Source of the DNA: Macrococcoides caseolyticum
GTDB taxonomy: Bacteria; Bacillota; Bacilli; Staphylococcales; Staphylococcaceae
Assembly: GCF_002902665.1 (NCBI RefSeq)
Contig: NZ_PPRM01000025.1
Location: 1-64,000, forward strand
DNA length: 64,000 nucleotides
Direction of reading: 5' to 3'
How positions within the stretch are numbered: position 1 is the first letter of the stretch; every line of letters starts with the position of its first letter. The position numbers were made by a program, and so were the translations under genes. Positions 42,455-51,975 of this stretch are shown here, piece by piece. The notes beneath the pieces are model-generated. The model was not told the DNA's origin. It ran no database searches and was given only the letters and a program-made list of their open reading frames with translations.

Positions 42455-44983
42455 ATGGGATTTATTAAGAAGATGTTTGACGGCAACAAGAAGGAAGTAA
42501 AATCCTTGAGAAAAGTTGCTGATCAAGTGCAGACTTTCGAAGAAGAGATGAAATCTTTATCAGATGAAGCATTACAGAATAAAACGAAAGAATATCAAGT
42601 AGAACTACAAAAGATAGAAGATTATAAACAACAAGAAGCTTATTTAAATAAGATTTTACCTGAAGCTTATGCAGTAGTGCGTGAAGCATCACGTCGTGTT
42701 TTAGGAATGTTCCCTTTCCCGGTACAAATTATGGGGGGGACGGCAATTCATCGTGGTGATATTGCGGAGATGAGAACCGGTGAAGGTAAAACGTTAACGG
42801 CGACGATGCCGGTTTATTTAAATGCGCTTACAGGTCGTGGTGTACATGTTGTTACAGTTAATGAGTATCTAGCAAGTGTACAAGCAGAAGAAATGTCTCA
42901 CCTATATAATTTTTTAGGGCTAACGGTAGGCGTTAATCTAAATAGTTTAACAACAGAAGAAAAACGTGCAGCTTATGCTTGTGATATTACATATAGTACG
43001 AACAACGAACTTGGGTTTGACTATTTGCGTGATAACATGGTGACATACAAGGAAGAACGTGTTATGCGCCCATTGAACTTCGCGATTATTGATGAGGTTG
43101 ACTCAATCTTAATTGATGAAGCACGTACGCCTTTAATCATTTCTGGTCAAGCGGAGAAGTCGACGAGCATGTACATTCAGGCCAATGTCTTTGTTAAGAT
43201 GCTTAAAGACGATATTGATTACACCTATGATGAAAAGACAAAAGGTATTCAGTTAACTGAAAATGGTATCGATAAAGCAGAACGTATGTTTAAGGTTGAT
43301 AACTTATATGATGTGAAAAACGTTAACTTAATGCATCATATTAATATTGCTTTAAAGGCGCAACGCGCTATGTTAAAAGATATTGACTATGTTGTAGAGG
43401 ATGGCGAGATTGTCATCGTTGATCAGTTTACAGGTCGTACAATGCCAGGACGTCGATTCTCTGAAGGATTACACCAGGCGATTGAAGCGAAAGAAGCGGT
43501 TGAAATTCAAAATGAATCTAAGACGATGGCTTCTATTACATTCCAGAACTTCTTCCGTATGTATAACAAATTATCGGGTATGACCGGGACTGCAAAAACC
43601 GAAGAAGAAGAATTATTAAATATCTATAATATGGCTGTTACGCAGATTCCTACTAACAAACCCGTACAACGTATTGATGGTGCTGATCTGATCTATGCTT
43701 CAGAAAAAGGGAAGTTCCATGCTGTTGTGGATGAAGTCATTCGTCGTCATAAAGAAGGACAACCAGTCTTACTAGGGACTGTGGCTGTTGAAACAAGTGA
43801 ATACATTTCAGAGTTGCTGAAGAAAAAAGGCATACGCCATAATGTATTAAATGCGAAAAACCATGAACGAGAAGCTGAAATTGTGCAAAATGCAGGTCAA
43901 AAAGGTGCCGTGACTATTGCAACAAATATGGCGGGTCGTGGTACGGATATAAAGCTTGGAGAAGGCGTTAGAGAACTTGGTGGCTTAGCAGTTATTGGTA
44001 CCGAACGCCATGAGTCTCGTCGTATTGACGATCAGTTACGTGGTCGTGCAGGACGTCAAGGAGACCCGGGTTATTCTAGATTCTATTTGTCATTACAAGA
44101 TGAACTGATGGTTCGTTTTGGCTCAGACCGTATGTCTACGATGATGACAAAGCTCGGCATGAATGATGATCAGCCGATTGAATCTAAGATGGTGTCGCGT
44201 GCTGTTGAATCTGCTCAAAAACGTGTTGAAGGAAATAACTACGATAGCCGTAAACGTACGTTAGAATATGATGATGTATTGCGTAAGCAGCGTGAAATCA
44301 TCTATGCGGAACGTAATGAAATACTTGAGAAAGATGACTGTTCAGATCAGGTGAAAGCAATGATTGAACAATCTGTGCGTCGTGCAGTGGACTATCACTT
44401 TACCGGTGATGAGAATGCACATGACTATGAAGCCTTTAAAAATTATGCAGAAGATATGTATTTGACAGAAGGCGCATTATCAGTTGAGGAGATTAGCCGA
44501 CGCGATAACGAAGAAATCTATGATATCGTAATGAGTAAAGTTATGGCACAATATCAACATCAAAAAGAAGAATTGCAGGAGCAGTTCCATGAGTTTGAAC
44601 GTATGATCATGTTACGTACGATTGACATGAAATGGACAGATCATATTGACACAATGGATCAATTGCGTACAGGGATTCATCTGCGTAGTTATGGTCAGAT
44701 TAACCCACTTCGTGAATATCAGAATGAAGGATTAATTTTGTTCGATACAATGCTTGAATCTATTGAAGACGATGTTTCAAAATATATTCTGAAATCAATC
44801 ATTGATAGAGGAGAACAAGTAGAACGAGAACAAGTCGGTAAAGGTGAAGCGATGGTTGCAAATGATGGCAAAGAAAAAGTGAAGCAACAGCCAAAGGTTA
44901 AATCAGAACCGGATATCGGTCGTAATGAACCTTGTCCTTGTGGTAGTGGAAAGAAATATAAAAATTGTCACGGAAGAGGGTAG
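42455..44983 (+). CDS. secA: Preprotein translocase ATPase SecA
   Basis: The 842-residue motor of the Sec pathway, at the inner face of the membrane. NBD1 holds Walker [12 protein letters not shown] and [24 protein letters not shown]2 holds [14 protein letters not shown] and [15 protein letters not shown]. The C-terminal zinc motif [21 protein letters not shown], which binds SecB-like partners or phospholipid, is intact. AAGGAG before ATG 42455 sets the start. prfB begins a few bases after the stop, so the two are co-transcribed. Confidence 0.98.
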   Translation: MGFIKKMFDGNKKEVKSLRKVADQVQTFEEEMKSLSDEALQNKTKEYQVELQKIEDYKQQEAYLNKILPEAYAVVREASRRVLGMFPFPVQIMGGTAIHRGDIAEMRTGEGKTLTATMPVYLNALTGRGVHVVTVNEYLASVQAEEMSHLYNFLGLTVGVNLNSLTTEEKRAAYACDITYSTNNELGFDYLRDNMVTYKEERVMRPLNFAIIDEVDSILIDEARTPLIISGQAEKSTSMYIQANVFVKMLKDDIDYTYDEKTKGIQLTENGIDKAERMFKVDNLYDVKNVNLMHHINIALKAQRAMLKDIDYVVEDGEIVIVDQFTGRTMPGRRFSEGLHQAIEAKEAVEIQNESKTMASITFQNFFRMYNKLSGMTGTAKTEEEELLNIYNMAVTQIPTNKPVQRIDGADLIYASEKGKFHAVVDEVIRRHKEGQPVLLGTVAVETSEYISELLKKKGIRHNVLNAKNHEREAEIVQNAGQKGAVTIATNMAGRGTDIKLGEGVRELGGLAVIGTERHESRRIDDQLRGRAGRQGDPGYSRFYLSLQDELMVRFGSDRMSTMMTKLGMNDDQPIESKMVSRAVESAQKRVEGNNYDSRKRTLEYDDVLRKQREIIYAERNEILEKDDCSDQVKAMIEQSVRRAVDYHFTGDENAHDYEAFKNYAEDMYLTEGALSVEEISRRDNEEIYDIVMSKVMAQYQHQKEELQEQFHEFERMIMLRTIDMKWTDHIDTMDQLRTGIHLRSYGQINPLREYQNEGLILFDTMLESIEDDVSKYILKSIIDRGEQVEREQVGKGEAMVANDGKEKVKQQPKVKSEPDIGRNEPCPCGSGKKYKNCHGRG

Positions 44984-44989
44984 ATTGAT

Positions 44990-46091
44990 TTGGAACAATT
45001 TGAAATAAAAAATACACTTGAAACATTAGCAGAAAAGATTGACAGTTTTAGGGGGTCTCTTTGACTTAGAAGAAAAAGAGACGAGTATTAAGGAATATGA
45101 AGAGATGATGGCTGACCCGGATTTCTGGAATGATGGAGATAAGGCTCAAGATATCATCAATAAGAATAATGCTCTAAAATCAGTTGTTCAGGAGTTTAGT
45201 ACACTCGAAGAGGGGCTGGAAAACAGCGAAGTCCTGTTTGAGATGTATAAAGAAGAATCAGATGAAGACACACACCAGGAACTCATTGAGCAGCTCAATA
45301 CACTTCAGCAAATTGCAAATGACTTTGAACTTAAGATGTTACTGAGTGGAGAGTTTGATGCGAATAATGCGATATTAGAACTGCATCCAGGTGCTGGTGG
45401 TACAGAATCACAGGACTGGGGAGAAATGCTGTTAAGAATGTATCAACGATTTGCGGATAAAAAGGGTTTCAAAGTTGAAACTGTAGATTATCTGCCGGGA
45501 GATGAAGCGGGGATTAAAAGTGTGACCTTACTGATTAAAGGACACAATGCTTACGGCTATTTAAAGGCGGAAAAAGGTGTTCATCGTCTTGTAAGGATTT
45601 CTCCATTTGATTCATCCGGACGTCGTCATACTTCATTCGTCTCATGTGAGGTTACACCAGAATTTGACAATGACAATATTGAGGTTGAAATTAATTCAGA
45701 AGACATTAAGATTGATACGTATCGTGCCAGTGGGGCTGGAGGTCAGCACGTTAATACAACGGATTCAGCCGTGCGTATTACCCATCAGCCGACGGGTATT
45801 GTAGTAACTTGTCAGAATGAACGTTCTCAAATAAAGAATAGAGAGCAAGCAATGAAGATGCTTAAAGCGAAGCTATATCAAAAGAAAATAGAAGAACAAG
45901 AAGCAGAACTTGCAGCCATTCGTGGTGAACAAAAAGAGATTGGCTGGGGAAGCCAGATTCGTTCATATGTATTTCACCCGTATTCTATGGTAAAAGACCA
46001 TAGAACAAACGCTGAAACCGGAAATACAAATGCTGTAATGGATGGCGATATAGATTTATTTATCGATGCATACTTAAAGAGTCAGCTGTAA
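44990..46091 (+). CDS. prfB: Peptide chain release factor 2, expressed by programmed +1 frameshift
   Basis: RF2 ends translation at UGA and UAA codons. The reading frame begins at TTG 44990 ([20 protein letters not shown]), with AGAGGG upstream in the end of secA. It reaches an in-frame TGA at 45062-45064. After a +1 shift at CTT-TGA-C it continues as [16 protein letters not shown] to 46091, for 366 residues in all. The codon-recognition motif [13 protein letters not shown] and the GGQ hydrolysis motif [18 protein letters not shown] are present. The frame 45039-46091 alone lacks the true N-terminus. Confidence 0.97.
45050..45065 (+). promoter_or_regulatory. prfB programmed frameshift site
   Basis: An internal Shine-Dalgarno AGGGGG (45050-45055) precedes the slippery CTT codon, the UGA stop and the following C. 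This is the conserved autoregulatory site: low RF2 allows the ribosome to shift +1 and make more RF2. Confidence 0.96.
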
Positions 46092-46166
46092 CATTATTTT
46101 ATAAATTTTCCTTTTTTATGAATTATAAGTTATAATTATAGTAATCATATATTAGGGGGCTGACCA

Positions 46167-46478
46167 ATGAAAAAATTATATGCAGGTATCATTGCTTTAT
46201 CAGTATTAGGTCTTGCAGCATGCGGATCAGATGAAGCGGAGAAGAAGACAACTTCATCTGATCCAGGACAAGAAATTTATGCAAATAATTCCTGTGTCGG
46301 GTGTCATGGACGTAACCTTGAAGGTGGGAGCGGGCCAAATCTGCAGAAGGTAGGCAGCAAATACTCTGAGCAGCAAATTCATGACATCATTATCAAAGGT
46401 AAAGGGAATATGCCGGCAAAGGTAGTCGATGGCGAAGATGCAAAAAAAGTAGCAGCATATTTAGCAAAACAGAAATAA
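46167..46478 (+). CDS. cccB: Lipoprotein cytochrome c-551 (CccB-like)
   Basis: A 103-residue exported lipoprotein. The lipobox is LGLAACGSD (Cys 20). The mature domain is a small class I cytochrome c: haem attachment motif CVGCH at about residues 43-47, GPNL turn and the axial methionine in GKGNMPAKV. It would carry electrons on the outer face of the membrane, for example to a cytochrome c oxidase, in the manner of B. subtilis CccB. AGGGGGCTGA precedes the ATG. Its presence fits an oxidase-positive member of the Staphylococcaceae. Confidence 0.92.
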   Translation: MKKLYAGIIALSVLGLAACGSDEAEKKTTSSDPGQEIYANNSCVGCHGRNLEGGSGPNLQKVGSKYSEQQIHDIIIKGKGNMPAKVVDGEDAKKVAAYLAKQK

Positions 46479-46484
46479 TATGAA

Positions 46485-46519
46485 GTAGGTGGAACGCTTA
46501 ACGTTTCACCTGCTTTTTT
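46485..46519 (+). terminator. Terminator of the cytochrome c-551 gene
   Basis: GTAGGTGGAACG (46485-46496) pairs with CGTTTCACCTGC (46502-46513) with small imperfections, then six T. Confidence 0.88.
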
Positions 46520-46575
46520 CGTTATGAAATGATATTTCTGAAAATTACGTTCTATGTTAGAGGCATAACGATTAC

Positions 46576-46592
46576 ATTACAAAAATATTACA
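46576..46592 (-). promoter_or_regulatory. Perfect WalR (YycF) box upstream of the LysM-NlpC/P60 gene
   Basis: Minus strand TGTAAT-ATTTT-TGTAAT, an exact match to the WalR consensus. It lies about 26 nt before a likely -10 (TATATT 46619-46624). The rest of the 199-bp gap is AT-rich with nothing else clear. Confidence 0.8.
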
Positions 46593-46677
46593 TTGGTAGA
46601 TATTGTGTAGCGATATGGTATATTATGTCTTGTAGAAATTTACTAAGAACACTAAAATTCAGGAGGCAACACATATA

Positions 46678-47670
46678 ATGAAAAAAGCATTAGTTACGAT
46701 TGCAGGAATCACAGCGGTTACAGGAGTAGCTTCACAAGCATACGCAAGTGAGCATCATGTTCAAGCAGGTGACACATTATGGGCGATTGCACAAGAGAAT
46801 GGTACAAGTGTAGATGCACTTAAAGCATTAAATAATTTAAATAGCGATCTTATCTTAGTTGGACAAACATTAAAGGTAGAGAATACAGATACTTATACAG
46901 TTAAAAAAGGCGATACATTACACACAATCGCGTCTCAATTTGATCTAACAGTGAATGATATTATGTCATGGAATAACTTAACTTCAGATACGATTGAAGT
47001 AGGTACAAAGTTGAACTTGACAGCACCAGTTGCTAAAGTTCAATCAGAGACGGTTCAACCTGTTACGCAAACTGAAGCACCAGCACAGCAAACAGCAGCG
47101 CCAGTACAACAATCATACCAGGCGCCAGCACAGCAAACAGCAGCGCCAGCACAACAATCATACCAGGCGCCAGCACAGCAAACAGCAGCGCCAGCACAAC
47201 AATCATACCAGGCGCCAGCACAGCAAACAGCAGCGCCAGTACAACAATCATACCAGGCGCCAGCACAGCAAACTGCAGCACCAGTACAACAATCATACCA
47301 AGCGCCAGCGAAAAGCTATAAAGCACCTGTAAATGGTAATGTAGCACAAATCGCAAATGGTGTAGCGTCAGGAAAATCTTATGTTTATGGTGCAAACTCT
47401 GCTACAGCAGTAGATTGTTCGGCATTTGCTCAACAAGTACTCGCTGCTCAAGGGAAATCAATTCCACGTACAACATACGCACAAATGGCAGCGGGAACAC
47501 GTGTTTCAGCACCTCAAGCAGGAGATTTAGTATATTTCAATGGTGGAAGCCATGTTGGGGTATACATTGGTAATGGTCAAATGATCGATGCTTTAAATCC
47601 ATCTGAAGGTATTGGACAACGTTCAGTAAGTTACGTAAATGGTTCAGTAACAGGATATTACAGATTCTAA
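46678..47670 (+). CDS. Secreted LysM / NlpC-P60 cell-wall endopeptidase with tandem repeats
   Basis: A 330-residue secreted peptidoglycan hydrolase. A signal peptide (cleaved after about QAYAS) is followed by two LysM domains (about residues 26-69 and 72-115). Then comes a Gln/Ala/Pro linker made of five identical-length 15-residue repeats. The C-terminal NlpC/P60 domain has the catalytic cysteine in VDCSAFAQQVL and the histidine in GGSHVGVYIGNGQMIDA. LysM holds it on the wall and the peptidase cuts stem peptides during growth. GGAGG precedes the ATG, and the promoter carries a perfect WalR box. Confidence 0.94.
   Translation: MKKALVTIAGITAVTGVASQAYASEHHVQAGDTLWAIAQENGTSVDALKALNNLNSDLILVGQTLKVENTDTYTVKKGDTLHTIASQFDLTVNDIMSWNNLTSDTIEVGTKLNLTAPVAKVQSETVQPVTQTEAPAQQTAAPVQQSYQAPAQQTAAPAQQSYQAPAQQTAAPAQQSYQAPAQQTAAPVQQSYQAPAQQTAAPVQQSYQAPAKSYKAPVNGNVAQIANGVASGKSYVYGANSATAVDCSAFAQQVLAAQGKSIPRTTYAQMAAGTRVSAPQAGDLVYFNGGSHVGVYIGNGQMIDALNPSEGIGQRSVSYVNGSVTGYYRF
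47077..47301 (+). repeat. Five 45-bp tandem repeats encoding the wall-hydrolase linker
   Basis: Five consecutive units of 45 bp, each coding APAQQTAAP(V/A)QQSYQ, begin at 47077, 47122, 47167, 47212 and 47257. Differences are few and mostly swap Val/Ala or silent bases. Near-identity at DNA level suggests recent copy-number change by slippage or recombination. Confidence 0.95.
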
Positions 47671-47675
47671 TAAGT

Positions 47676-47704
47676 CATGGGACAACTTGTCCCATGTTTT
47701 TTTA
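47676..47704 (+). terminator. Terminator of the LysM-NlpC/P60 gene
   Basis: CATGGGACA (47676-47684) pairs with TGTCCCATG (47688-47696), then eight T. Confidence 0.93.
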
Positions 47705-47778
47705 TTTTTACAATTAACTTGAAGCTGCAATAATTGTGTAATAATCAATTATTATTATGTAAGTTATATTAACCATAT

Positions 47779-47795
47779 ATTACATGTAAGTTACA
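47779..47795 (-). promoter_or_regulatory. Perfect WalR (YycF) box upstream of the CHAP gene
   Basis: Minus strand TGTAAC-TTACA-TGTAAT, matching TGTWAH-N5-TGTWAH. It lies 26 nt before an extended -10 (TGG-TAATAT, 47819-47827). TTGAAT follows the box immediately and may serve as a weak -35. Confidence 0.8.
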
Positions 47796-47861
47796 TTGAA
47801 TTTTTCGCTTTTTTTATATGGTAATATCTATTTAGCTAATAAAACAACCGGAGGATATTAC

Positions 47862-48302
47862 ATGAAAAAAGTTATACTTTCAATAATTGCAATAATCATG
47901 CTGGGGACTGCAACTGAAGCAATTTATCCAAATAGTCAACAGGCACATGCTTATAATAATCCTGTAAAGAAAGCTGGATATAATTATTATTATAAAGGAA
48001 GCTGTGTGTATTATGCGTTTAATAGACGTGCACAACTTAAACGTCCTGTAAGCAATAGTTGGAATAGTGCAAAGTACTGGCCATCAAATGCACGACGCAT
48101 GGGGTATAAAGTGAGTCGTACGCCCGTATATGGTTCAGTCATGATTTCTCAAAAAGGTTATCATGGTCATGCAGCAGTTGTAGAACGTATTAATCGCAAT
48201 GGAAGTATACTCGTTTCTGAAATGAACTATCCGCGTAGTGGTGTGAAGACTTATAGAACAATTTCAAAAGCACAGCGCGCTCAGTTTGAATATATTTACT
48301 AA
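47862..48302 (+). CDS. Secreted CHAP-domain amidase/endopeptidase
   Basis: A 146-residue exported protein. The signal peptide (MKKVILSIIAIIMLGTATEA...QQAHA) is followed directly by a CHAP domain. The catalytic cysteine is in GSCVYYAFNRRAQL and the histidine in YHGHAAVVERI; EMNYPRSGVKTYRTI completes the fold. It resembles the staphylococcal SsaA/secretory-antigen-like small hydrolases, without a wall-binding domain. GGAGG precedes ATG 47862. The WalR box upstream suits a cell-wall hydrolase. Confidence 0.9.
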   Translation: MKKVILSIIAIIMLGTATEAIYPNSQQAHAYNNPVKKAGYNYYYKGSCVYYAFNRRAQLKRPVSNSWNSAKYWPSNARRMGYKVSRTPVYGSVMISQKGYHGHAAVVERINRNGSILVSEMNYPRSGVKTYRTISKAQRAQFEYIY

Positions 48303-48324
48303 TAAAATAATATTAGAATGATTA

Positions 48325-48359
48325 AATCTTACACACCGTTCGTGTTGTAAGATTTTTTT
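48325..48359 (+). terminator. Terminator of the CHAP gene
   Basis: AATCTTAC (48325-48332) pairs with GTAAGATT (48347-48354), with further ACAC/GTGT pairing, then a T-run. Confidence 0.88.
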
Positions 48360-48384
48360 GCTATAATATGTGATGAGGTGTTCT

Positions 48385-48924
48385 ATGAAAAGATTGATAA
48401 CAATTCTATTAGCTACTATATTTGTTGCACTTGCATCCTATTCGATTTATACTGTAATACAATTTAATAGAAGTAATGAGGAGCCTGCTAATATCGTGAC
48501 GCATAATCATCCCCTAAACAATAAACGTATTAATGAAATGTCGGTTACCAATATGAAAGGGCAGAAAAAAGAGGTTGAATCATTATTGAAGCATGATATA
48601 ACAATAATCAATATGTGGGCGTCGTGGTGCGAACCTTGTAAGAAAGAGATGCCTGAGTTTGTAACGTATGGAAAAGAGATGCCGAATCATGTTGGTCTTA
48701 TCGGATTCAATGTACAGGATAATCCAGAAAATAGAGATGCTTTTATTGATAAATATCAACCGACATATCCGATGTATATATTAGATGAAGCGACGATGAA
48801 ACGATATAAAATCTACAATATTCCTACGACGATATTCGTCGATAAACAAGGTAAAGTATTGAAGACGTATGTAGGTGAACTTAATCAACAAAAAATAGAA
48901 GAAATTATCAGGCAGATTCAATAG
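48385..48924 (+). CDS. Membrane-anchored thiol-disulfide oxidoreductase (TlpA/ResA-like)
   Basis: A 179-residue protein anchored by one N-terminal helix (RLITILLATIFVALASYSIYTVI), with the thioredoxin fold outside. The redox motif is WASWCEPCKKEMPEF (CEPC, as in ResA of B. subtilis), and the cis-proline is in IYNIPTTIFVDKQG. ResA-type proteins reduce apocytochrome c cysteines before haem attachment. This would fit the nearby cytochrome c-551, although the two genes are not in one operon. GAGGTG precedes ATG 48385, and a TATAAT at 48362-48367 is a likely -10. Confidence 0.85.
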   Translation: MKRLITILLATIFVALASYSIYTVIQFNRSNEEPANIVTHNHPLNNKRINEMSVTNMKGQKKEVESLLKHDITIINMWASWCEPCKKEMPEFVTYGKEMPNHVGLIGFNVQDNPENRDAFIDKYQPTYPMYILDEATMKRYKIYNIPTTIFVDKQGKVLKTYVGELNQQKIEEIIRQIQ

Positions 48925-48934
48925 GAGGGATTCA

Positions 48935-49582
48935 ATGGGTGTCCATCAATATTTCAAAAGTTTGTCGGATCTGGAGAAGTTAATAAGATGTCCCGGCAAA
49001 TTCAAGTATCAGGAGCACAATGTTGCCGCCCATTCATTTAAGGTGACAAAGATTGCGCAATACTTAGCAACTGTGGAGGAGTATCATGGTACAGAGATTA
49101 ACTGGAAATACGTGTACGAGAAAGCATTAAACCATGATTATCCTGAAATCTTCACGGGAGACATCAAGACGCCTGTGAAATATGCGTCAAAAGAAATAAA
49201 ACGTTTATTTAGTGAAGTTGAAGAAGAAATGATCAGTAAGTTTATTGACAGTGAGTTTCCGGAAGCATATAAAGAAACATACCGTGAACGATTAAAAGAA
49301 GGTAAAGACGATACGATCGAAGGTCAGATTCTGTCAGTGGCTGATAAGATTGATCTATTGTATGAATCCTTTGGTGAGATTCAAAAACGTAATCCAGAAC
49401 CATTATTCTTTGAAATTTATGACAAAAGTTTAAGAACCATCATACAGTTCAAGCATCTTCATTGTGTGCAGGATTTTCTTGATAATATCCTTCCAGATAT
49501 GCTGCAGGAAAAATTTATCCCAAGATCTGAACTGCGTGAAATAACGATGGCTATCTTACAGCAGAAGGATAACTTACAATGA
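48935..49582 (+). CDS. HD-domain hydrolase, YfbR-like (5'-deoxynucleotidase family)
   Basis: A 215-residue HD-superfamily protein. The metal-binding set is visible as NVAAHSFKVTKIA (His), LNHDYPEIFTGDIKTPVKY (HD) and ILSVADKIDLLYE (Asp). The GDIKTPVKY block is shared with YfbR 5'-deoxynucleotidases. It probably dephosphorylates nucleotides, but the substrate is not certain. GGAGG precedes the ATG 10 nt after the thioredoxin gene. The stop overlaps csbA by four bases (ATGA), so three genes form one unit. Confidence 0.85.
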   Translation: MGVHQYFKSLSDLEKLIRCPGKFKYQEHNVAAHSFKVTKIAQYLATVEEYHGTEINWKYVYEKALNHDYPEIFTGDIKTPVKYASKEIKRLFSEVEEEMISKFIDSEFPEAYKETYRERLKEGKDDTIEGQILSVADKIDLLYESFGEIQKRNPEPLFFEIYDKSLRTIIQFKHLHCVQDFLDNILPDMLQEKFIPRSELREITMAILQQKDNLQ

Positions 49583-49812
49583 CAATATGGTATGTATTAG
49601 CATGTACGTTGCCTGCATTTCTGGTGATCTGCTTCAGTATGATTGTACGTAATAAATATACAGGATTACTGTTGTCGGTTATTGTTATTGGGGTATCTGT
49701 CTATAAAGGATTCTTTCATTCACAGATGATTGTGTTTTTAGATACGCTGAGCCTGATAGTCGGTTATTTATTTGTAGAGCTGTACAACCTGGATAAAGAA
49801 AATCAAGTGTAG
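49579..49812 (+). CDS. csbA: CsbA-like small membrane protein
   Basis: A 77-residue protein with three hydrophobic segments: WYVLACTLPAFLVICFSMIV, GLLLSVIVIGVSVYKGFF, and MIVFLDTLSLIVGYLFVELY. Length, topology and position immediately before uvrB match CsbA, a sigma-B-controlled membrane protein of unknown function in B. subtilis and S. aureus. Here it is translationally coupled to the HD hydrolase; no separate sigma-B promoter is evident. Confidence 0.85.
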   Translation: MTIWYVLACTLPAFLVICFSMIVRNKYTGLLLSVIVIGVSVYKGFFHSQMIVFLDTLSLIVGYLFVELYNLDKENQV

Positions 49813-49846
49813 CAAGTTGAATATCAAAATTGACTTTTTAAAATAG

Positions 49847-49898
49847 AATCCGGTAAATGTAAGACGATGAATAGTGTCTATACATTTATCGGATTTTA
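49847..49898 (+). terminator. Terminator between csbA and uvrB
   Basis: AATCCGGTAAATGTA (49847-49861) pairs with TACATTTATCGGATT (49881-49895) with one G-T pair, then TTT. Confidence 0.85.
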
Positions 49899-49933
49899 TC
49901 GTATAGGACGCGTGTTAAATGAAGATGGATTTA

Positions 49934-49947
49934 CGAACAAATGTTTG
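49934..49947. promoter_or_regulatory. LexA SOS box of the uvrBA operon
   Basis: CGAAC-AAAT-GTTTG, an exact match to the Gram-positive SOS box CGAAC-N4-GTTYG. It overlaps a possible -35 (TTGTAC 49945-49950) that lies 18 nt before TAAAAT (49969-49974). Confidence 0.88.
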
Positions 49948-49997
49948 TACCTTGAACGAATATTTTGGTAAAATGTAAATCGATGAGGAGGGGACGT

Positions 49998-51971
49998 ATG
50001 GAACATCATGACTTTAAAATACATTCAGACTATCAGCCAGCAGGAGATCAGCCTGATGCGATAGAGAAAATTGTACAAGGAATCAAAGAAGGGAAACGCT
50101 ATCAGACGCTATTAGGTGCTACTGGTACAGGCAAGACGTTTACGATGAGTAATGTAATTGAACGTGTTGGTAAACCGACACTTATTATGGCACATAATAA
50201 AACATTAGCAGGGCAGCTCTATATTGAGTTTAAAGAGTTTTTTCCAGAGAATCGGGTTGAATACTTTGTGAGTTACTACGATTATTATCAACCAGAAGCG
50301 TATGTACCTTCTACAGATACATTTATCGAGAAAGACGCATCGATAAACGATGAAATTGATAAGTTGCGTCACTCGGCAACAAGCGCTTTATTTGAGCGTG
50401 ATGACGTGATTATTATTTCTTCTGTCAGCTGTATATATGGTTTAGGGAACCCGGAAGAGTATCGTGATCTTGTTGTCAGCGTACGTGTTGGTATGGAGAT
50501 GGAGCGTAACCAATTATTACGCAAGCTGGTGGATGTTCAGTATACACGTAATGATATAGATTTTCGTCGTGGTACATTTCGTGTTCGAGGAGATGTCGTG
50601 GAAATCTTTCCTGCATCTCGTGATGAGCAGTGTATACGTATCGAGTTTTTCGGTGATGAAATAGAACGCATACGTGAAATCAATTATTTAACCGGTGAAG
50701 TGCTGAAAGAACGCGAACACTTTGCGATTTTTCCAGCAAGTCACTTCGTCACGCGTGAAGAGAAGATGAAGCTTGCGATTGAAAGAATAGAAAAGGAATT
50801 AGAGGAACAACTGAAGAAGTTTCGAGATGAAGGAAAGCTGCTTGAGGCACAGAGGCTTGAACAACGTACGAATTACGATCTTGAAATGATGCGAGAAATG
50901 GGCTTTTGCTCAGGAATTGAAAACTATTCCTTACATCTGACTTTAAGACCTAGAGGGTCGACACCCTATACGTTGCTGGATTATTTTGGTGACGACTGGT
51001 TGATCATGATGGATGAGTCTCATGTTACGGTACCTCAAGTTCGTGGTATGTATAACGGGGATCAGGCGAGAAAGAACGTGCTTGTGGATCATGGCTTCAG
51101 ATTGCCGAGTGCACTGGATAATCGTCCGCTGAAGTTTGAAGAGTTTGAACAAAAAGGACATCAGTTTCTCTATGTTTCTGCTACGCCTGGACCTTATGAG
51201 ATTGAGCATACAGACGAGATGGTCGAACAAATTATTCGACCGACAGGATTGCTGGATCCTATTATTGAAGTGCGTCCATCACAACATCAGATAGATGATC
51301 TGATGGAAGAGATTCGTGTGCGCATCGAAAAGAATGAGCGCGTGCTTATTACGACGCTGACTAAGAAAATGAGTGAAGACTTAACAATTTACTTAAAAGA
51401 AGCTGGAATAAAAGTTAATTACCTGCATTCAGAGATTAAGACGTTAGAACGTATAGAGATTATCCGTGATCTGAGGCTAGGTGTATTTGATGTATTGGTC
51501 GGAATCAACCTGCTCAGGGAAGGTCTGGATATCCCTGAAGTGTCGCTCGTAGCGATATTAGATGCGGACAAAGAAGGATTCTTACGCAGTCAGCGTTCAT
51601 TAATTCAGACAATTGGACGTGCTGCCCGTAATGAACAGGGTCGTGTCATTATGTATGCAGATAAGATAACAGAGTCTATGCAGTTTGCGATTGACGAAAC
51701 ATCACGTCGTCGTTCGATACAAGAAGCATATAATGAAGAACATGGAATAACCCCGACAACCATCAATAAGAAGATTCGTGATGTCATCAGTGCCACACTA
51801 GAAACTGATGAGGAACAAAAACCTGTACAGAAGAAGAAATTAACGAAGAAGGAAAGAGCACGTACAATAGAGCAGCTTGAACATGAAATGAAAGAAGCGG
51901 CAAAAGCTTTAGATTTTGAACGTGCTACAGAACTCAGAGATGCACTGTTTGAGTTAAAAGCAGAAGGGTGA
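49998..51971 (+). CDS. uvrB: Excinuclease ABC subunit B, UvrB
   Basis: The 657-residue damage-verification helicase of nucleotide excision repair. Walker A is [17 protein letters not shown]. The beta-hairpin [37 protein letters not shown] and [19 protein letters not shown] motifs are present. A C-terminal UVR motif ([25 protein letters not shown]) contacts UvrC. GAGGAGGGG fixes ATG 49998. It is followed within 4 nt by uvrA, and the SOS box makes the pair DNA-damage inducible. Confidence 0.98.
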   Translation: MEHHDFKIHSDYQPAGDQPDAIEKIVQGIKEGKRYQTLLGATGTGKTFTMSNVIERVGKPTLIMAHNKTLAGQLYIEFKEFFPENRVEYFVSYYDYYQPEAYVPSTDTFIEKDASINDEIDKLRHSATSALFERDDVIIISSVSCIYGLGNPEEYRDLVVSVRVGMEMERNQLLRKLVDVQYTRNDIDFRRGTFRVRGDVVEIFPASRDEQCIRIEFFGDEIERIREINYLTGEVLKEREHFAIFPASHFVTREEKMKLAIERIEKELEEQLKKFRDEGKLLEAQRLEQRTNYDLEMMREMGFCSGIENYSLHLTLRPRGSTPYTLLDYFGDDWLIMMDESHVTVPQVRGMYNGDQARKNVLVDHGFRLPSALDNRPLKFEEFEQKGHQFLYVSATPGPYEIEHTDEMVEQIIRPTGLLDPIIEVRPSQHQIDDLMEEIRVRIEKNERVLITTLTKKMSEDLTIYLKEAGIKVNYLHSEIKTLERIEIIRDLRLGVFDVLVGINLLREGLDIPEVSLVAILDADKEGFLRSQRSLIQTIGRAARNEQGRVIMYADKITESMQFAIDETSRRRSIQEAYNEEHGITPTTINKKIRDVISATLETDEEQKPVQKKKLTKKERARTIEQLEHEMKEAAKALDFERATELRDALFELKAEG

Positions 51972-51975
51972 GCGC

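Noticed and set aside
45039-46091. prfB as a disrupted or truncated gene because of the in-frame TGA
   Set aside because: The stop sits in the conserved AGGGGG/CTT-TGA-C programmed frameshift site, so the gene is intact.
47030-47395. Long open frames with HSKQQRQ-type (plus) and LLFAVLAPGMIVVLA-type (minus) repeats
   Set aside because: They are shadows of the 45-bp tandem repeats in the LysM-NlpC/P60 gene; repeats keep all frames open. No ribosome binding site supports them.
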